Assembly (NCBI GenBank): GCA_003993805.1 | Contig: RSEF01000005.1 | Coordinates: 43,621,988 to 43,685,987 of the forward strand | Direction: 5' to 3' | DNA: 64,000 bases | From: Himantopus leucocephalus | Taxonomy: Eukaryota > Chordata > Aves > Charadriiformes > Recurvirostridae | Shown here: piece after piece, positions 61,501 through 64,000 of the stretch | Layout: every line of letters begins with the position of its first letter | Numbering within the stretch: the stretch's first letter is position 1 | Position numbers and translations under genes: made by a program | The notes under the pieces: generated by a model | Databases searched by the model: none | What the model was told of the DNA's origin: nothing | Seen by the model: only the letters and a program-made list of their open reading frames with translations

Positions 61501-62759
61501 TCATTTTCACACAGCGCTGAAAGCACCCATGTTAAAAATTAATTAACTTGTTTAGATTGTACATAGGAAGTTATGTTCAGATCTGGAGCTCAGTTTGAGT
61601 TATTTAGGTCTAAAGGTTTAACTTTGAATCCAGCTGAGCTGATAACGCCTGAACTGTGCCTTTTAGGTTTTAGTCATATTTTACATGCTGTTATATGCAT
61701 TATTTATGACAGGGAATCCAAAACACGTTAAAGATACATTATCTTTTGGGACATCTCTTCACTAATTCTCAACCCACAACATCCTGGCAACGGCAATATC
61801 AATGGCTTGCAAGGAAAAGTGAGATTAGGAATGTGTACATTTGTATCATTCTTTTTAATGCAATTCTGTCATTGGAAACAAGGAGACAGAGGGATAACTC
61901 TGTGATGAAACCGTTCTTCCCAGACAGCCAAGGAATGTCTTATGTACCCTTTGTGCTCTACAGACCACAACTAGGGCATTTGTGCTTTGTGCCACAAATC
62001 TGTTTTCTTTTTAGCTTTTTATGAAGATGACTTTGCTTTTATATTAATAATAAGCTGTCAGCATTATAGCAAGGGCCTTGTATAAAAAATGCATTCTCTT
62101 ATACTGTGGCACACTGCAGCCCTTTGTTCTTAACTCTTACGTACTCTTAAAACTACGGTGATTGGAGCTGTGTCAATCCACAAGTGCAGAACAAAGTCAT
62201 AACTCTGATGTGGTCTGACATTGATATAATGGGATTTTTATTGTATTTTAAGGTATACTTTCCAAAACTGTGGTTCTCGAAGTACTTCAGGTTCTGCATT
62301 ATACTAAGGTATATACCACACAATGGTCACTTGAAAGTCCGCAGTAATGTTAAGGTTACAATGGAAGAGCTTCTGCTCCAAAAAGCACATTCATCTACTG
62401 CATGAGCTAAAGAAGAATCTTTGTCAGTGTTAATTAGCTCTAACACACAGCTGGATTCTCCTGATCATATCCAGTCATGGTGAAATGTCAAAATAAAAAT
62501 TCAAATATTATAATAATAAGAAAAAAGTATAAAACCAGTGCAGAAATATATCCTTTTCCTGAAACACATTCCCATGGCCCAAAAAATCTTCCAAGGTCAG
62601 AGGTTTTATCTACATCTTTGAGTTTAAATCATCAGTGGAATTTTCTTCTGTGAATTGGTCTTATGACTTTTTCAGTCCTGTTATACTTGTGGTATCCTGC
62701 AAAATGGGTGATTGTGATACCCACAACTGTAATTATAAATTATGTGGAAAAAAACTTTC
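55551..62759. other. Beta intron 1, distal part; little recognised
   Basis: No gene or clear repeat apart from the duplication at 56.9-57.1 kb, a lone N at 56439 without duplicated flanks, and T/A-rich patches. A 97-codon open frame at 60810-61103 with several Cys and His has no family resemblance I can name. Confidence 0.5.
56909..57135 (+). repeat. Direct duplication around a single N (57024)
   Basis: About 110-115 bp copies at 56909-57023 and 57026-57135 start AATGTTCAGGA. The left copy has GACGTACCTTTCAAACTG where the right has GAGTAACAAACTG, plus a TAGCTG/CAGCTG SNP. Confidence 0.85.
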
Positions 62760-63050
62760 CTTTTATTTTTCATAAAGCTTTGGCTTGCTTATCTAGTGTC
62801 TCTTCCTTGTTGTGAAATAGTGACTAATTATTCCCTGTTCATCTTCTCTGTGCCTTTCGTGGCATTGTGTAAATCGCTTGTAAATTTTCCTAATCACGTC
62901 TTCCAAGTTGAAGAATCTTAGTCAGTCTAATTTCTCTTTGCACGTAAACCTTCCTCATTTTGCCCTTTTCTGTACCTTCTCCAGTTCTGTTGTTTCTTTC
63001 TGAGGTGAATATGGCTTCTACTAGGATCATTTCCCTCTGCAGAAAGCACT
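62760..63050 (-). mobile_element. Old CR1 fragment
   Basis: GAAATAGTGACTAATTATTCC, CACGTCTTCCAAGTTGAAGA, TTTTGCCCTTTTCTGTACCT and TTCTCCAGTTCTG appear in the order seen in the reverse complement of older amniote CR1 elements (turtle/crocodile/bird-shared). Confidence 0.65.
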
Positions 63051-64000
63051 AGTATGTGTGTCCGATGTACAGGTTGTCAGTAAAAGGCAGCCAATTTCAA
63101 GCACCGGTGATTACCCTCTATTGCTCAAAGGTGTACCTAAAGCACACCTCTGTGCACACCTGATGGGCACGGATAGAGACCTCAGCTTGCATAGTGGTAT
63201 GTGCAAACCAGAGTCCGTCATGGCAGAGTCTGCTGCAGGTTCCACCATGCAGTTTAGCAAAGCTTCTCCACATCCCACTTCCCTCATTCTAGGCCTGTGG
63301 ATTTCAGAAGTCTTTGGATTATGCCATAGCAGAGATTGAACTGGACCTTGGTAGGGTTTTTTTCCCTTGTTGGTGCACCACCGTAGGCTTTTCCCTATGT
63401 TAAAGGAAAAAGAGGGAGAGTTTCCTAGAGCTTCACCAGCTCTATTCTCTCTCAGTTCTTCTAAGACGTTGGTGCAAGGATTTGAAAGCCTTAGAGGTTT
63501 CCTAGAATGCCCGGACTTCTGGGAATGCCAGCCTTCACTTTTTACTAATGCATGTAGCGTTATGGAAGCTATACTTATTTTTACAGACAGAATGAATAGT
63601 CTAGGATTTGAATCTTCTTCTCTTCCATGTGTGGACTAAGCCCTTCTTTTTTCCTAATCAGATGACAGTACTTGGGATCTCATGTAAAAAATATTCTCTC
63701 AACTATAAATCATCCTGGAAAATTGGAAGGAATAGAGGGAAATGAAATGGCATTTCTCCAAGTCCCCATAGGAAATAAGAAATCACTACTTAGTATTTGA
63801 GATGGTGAGGGGAAGGAACTGAAAAGATTAAAATAAAAAAAACAACACAAAAAAACCCCCAAGGAGTCCATAGAATTCTAGTGCACATTTAATGCAGTGC
63901 CTTGATTTGTTACCTAAAGTTAAATAACTGCATATTTTTAAGGACTAGCTCTTTTATAATAACATTGGCCTCAGTGGTAGAATCATGTGGAGCAACTTGT
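63051..64000. other. Non-coding end of window
   Basis: No recognisable feature. Open frames of about 90 codons at 63058-63639 look like chance. Confidence 0.5.

Noticed and set aside
1..64000. CRISPR arrays, bacterial operons, tRNA or rRNA genes
   Set aside because: No spaced direct repeats, cloverleaf-type A/B boxes in proper spacing, or rRNA segments were seen. The DNA is clearly vertebrate.

Overview
This is vertebrate nuclear DNA, almost certainly from a bird. Nearly all of it is non-coding. The bird assignment rests on two chicken-repeat-1 (CR1) LINE 3' ends of the avian type near 2.0 and 46.7 kb, an LTR-like block near 2.4-2.8 kb, very few young repeats, and older CR1 and MIR-type relics shared with other amniotes. 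No bacterial-style gene organisation is present.

The one recognisable protein-coding feature is a single exon on the + strand at 13207-13450. It encodes the beta-specific N-terminus of neurexin-3 (NRXN3 beta): signal peptide, Ser-rich linker, and the His-rich [14 protein letters not shown] segment ending at SLRGGH. A splice donor follows in the phase expected for joining to the sixth LNS (laminin/neurexin/SHBG) domain. Upstream is a large CpG island (about 11.6-12.6 kb) with an octamer motif, two inverted CCAAT boxes and GC boxes, which is the likely beta promoter. The inferred leader between promoter and start codon carries three short upstream ORFs. A second CpG-rich block (about 13.6-14.06 kb) lies just inside the intron after the exon.

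Layout: 1-11.6 kb is probably intron of the longer alpha transcript, with CR1, LTR and MIR relics. 11.6-13.45 kb holds the promoter, leader and first beta exon. 13.45-64 kb is one long intron; I could not find the next (LNS6) exon. This intron holds CR1 pieces, scattered MIR-like relics and, at about 54.9-55.55 kb, a readable fossil of a non-LTR reverse transcriptase.

The assembly shows two kinds of gap. There are three 100-N gaps, two of them beside or inside repeats. There are also ten single Ns; seven are flanked on both sides by nearly identical 43-135 bp copies that differ by a few SNPs or indels. These look like unmerged contig ends or alleles rather than real tandem duplications.
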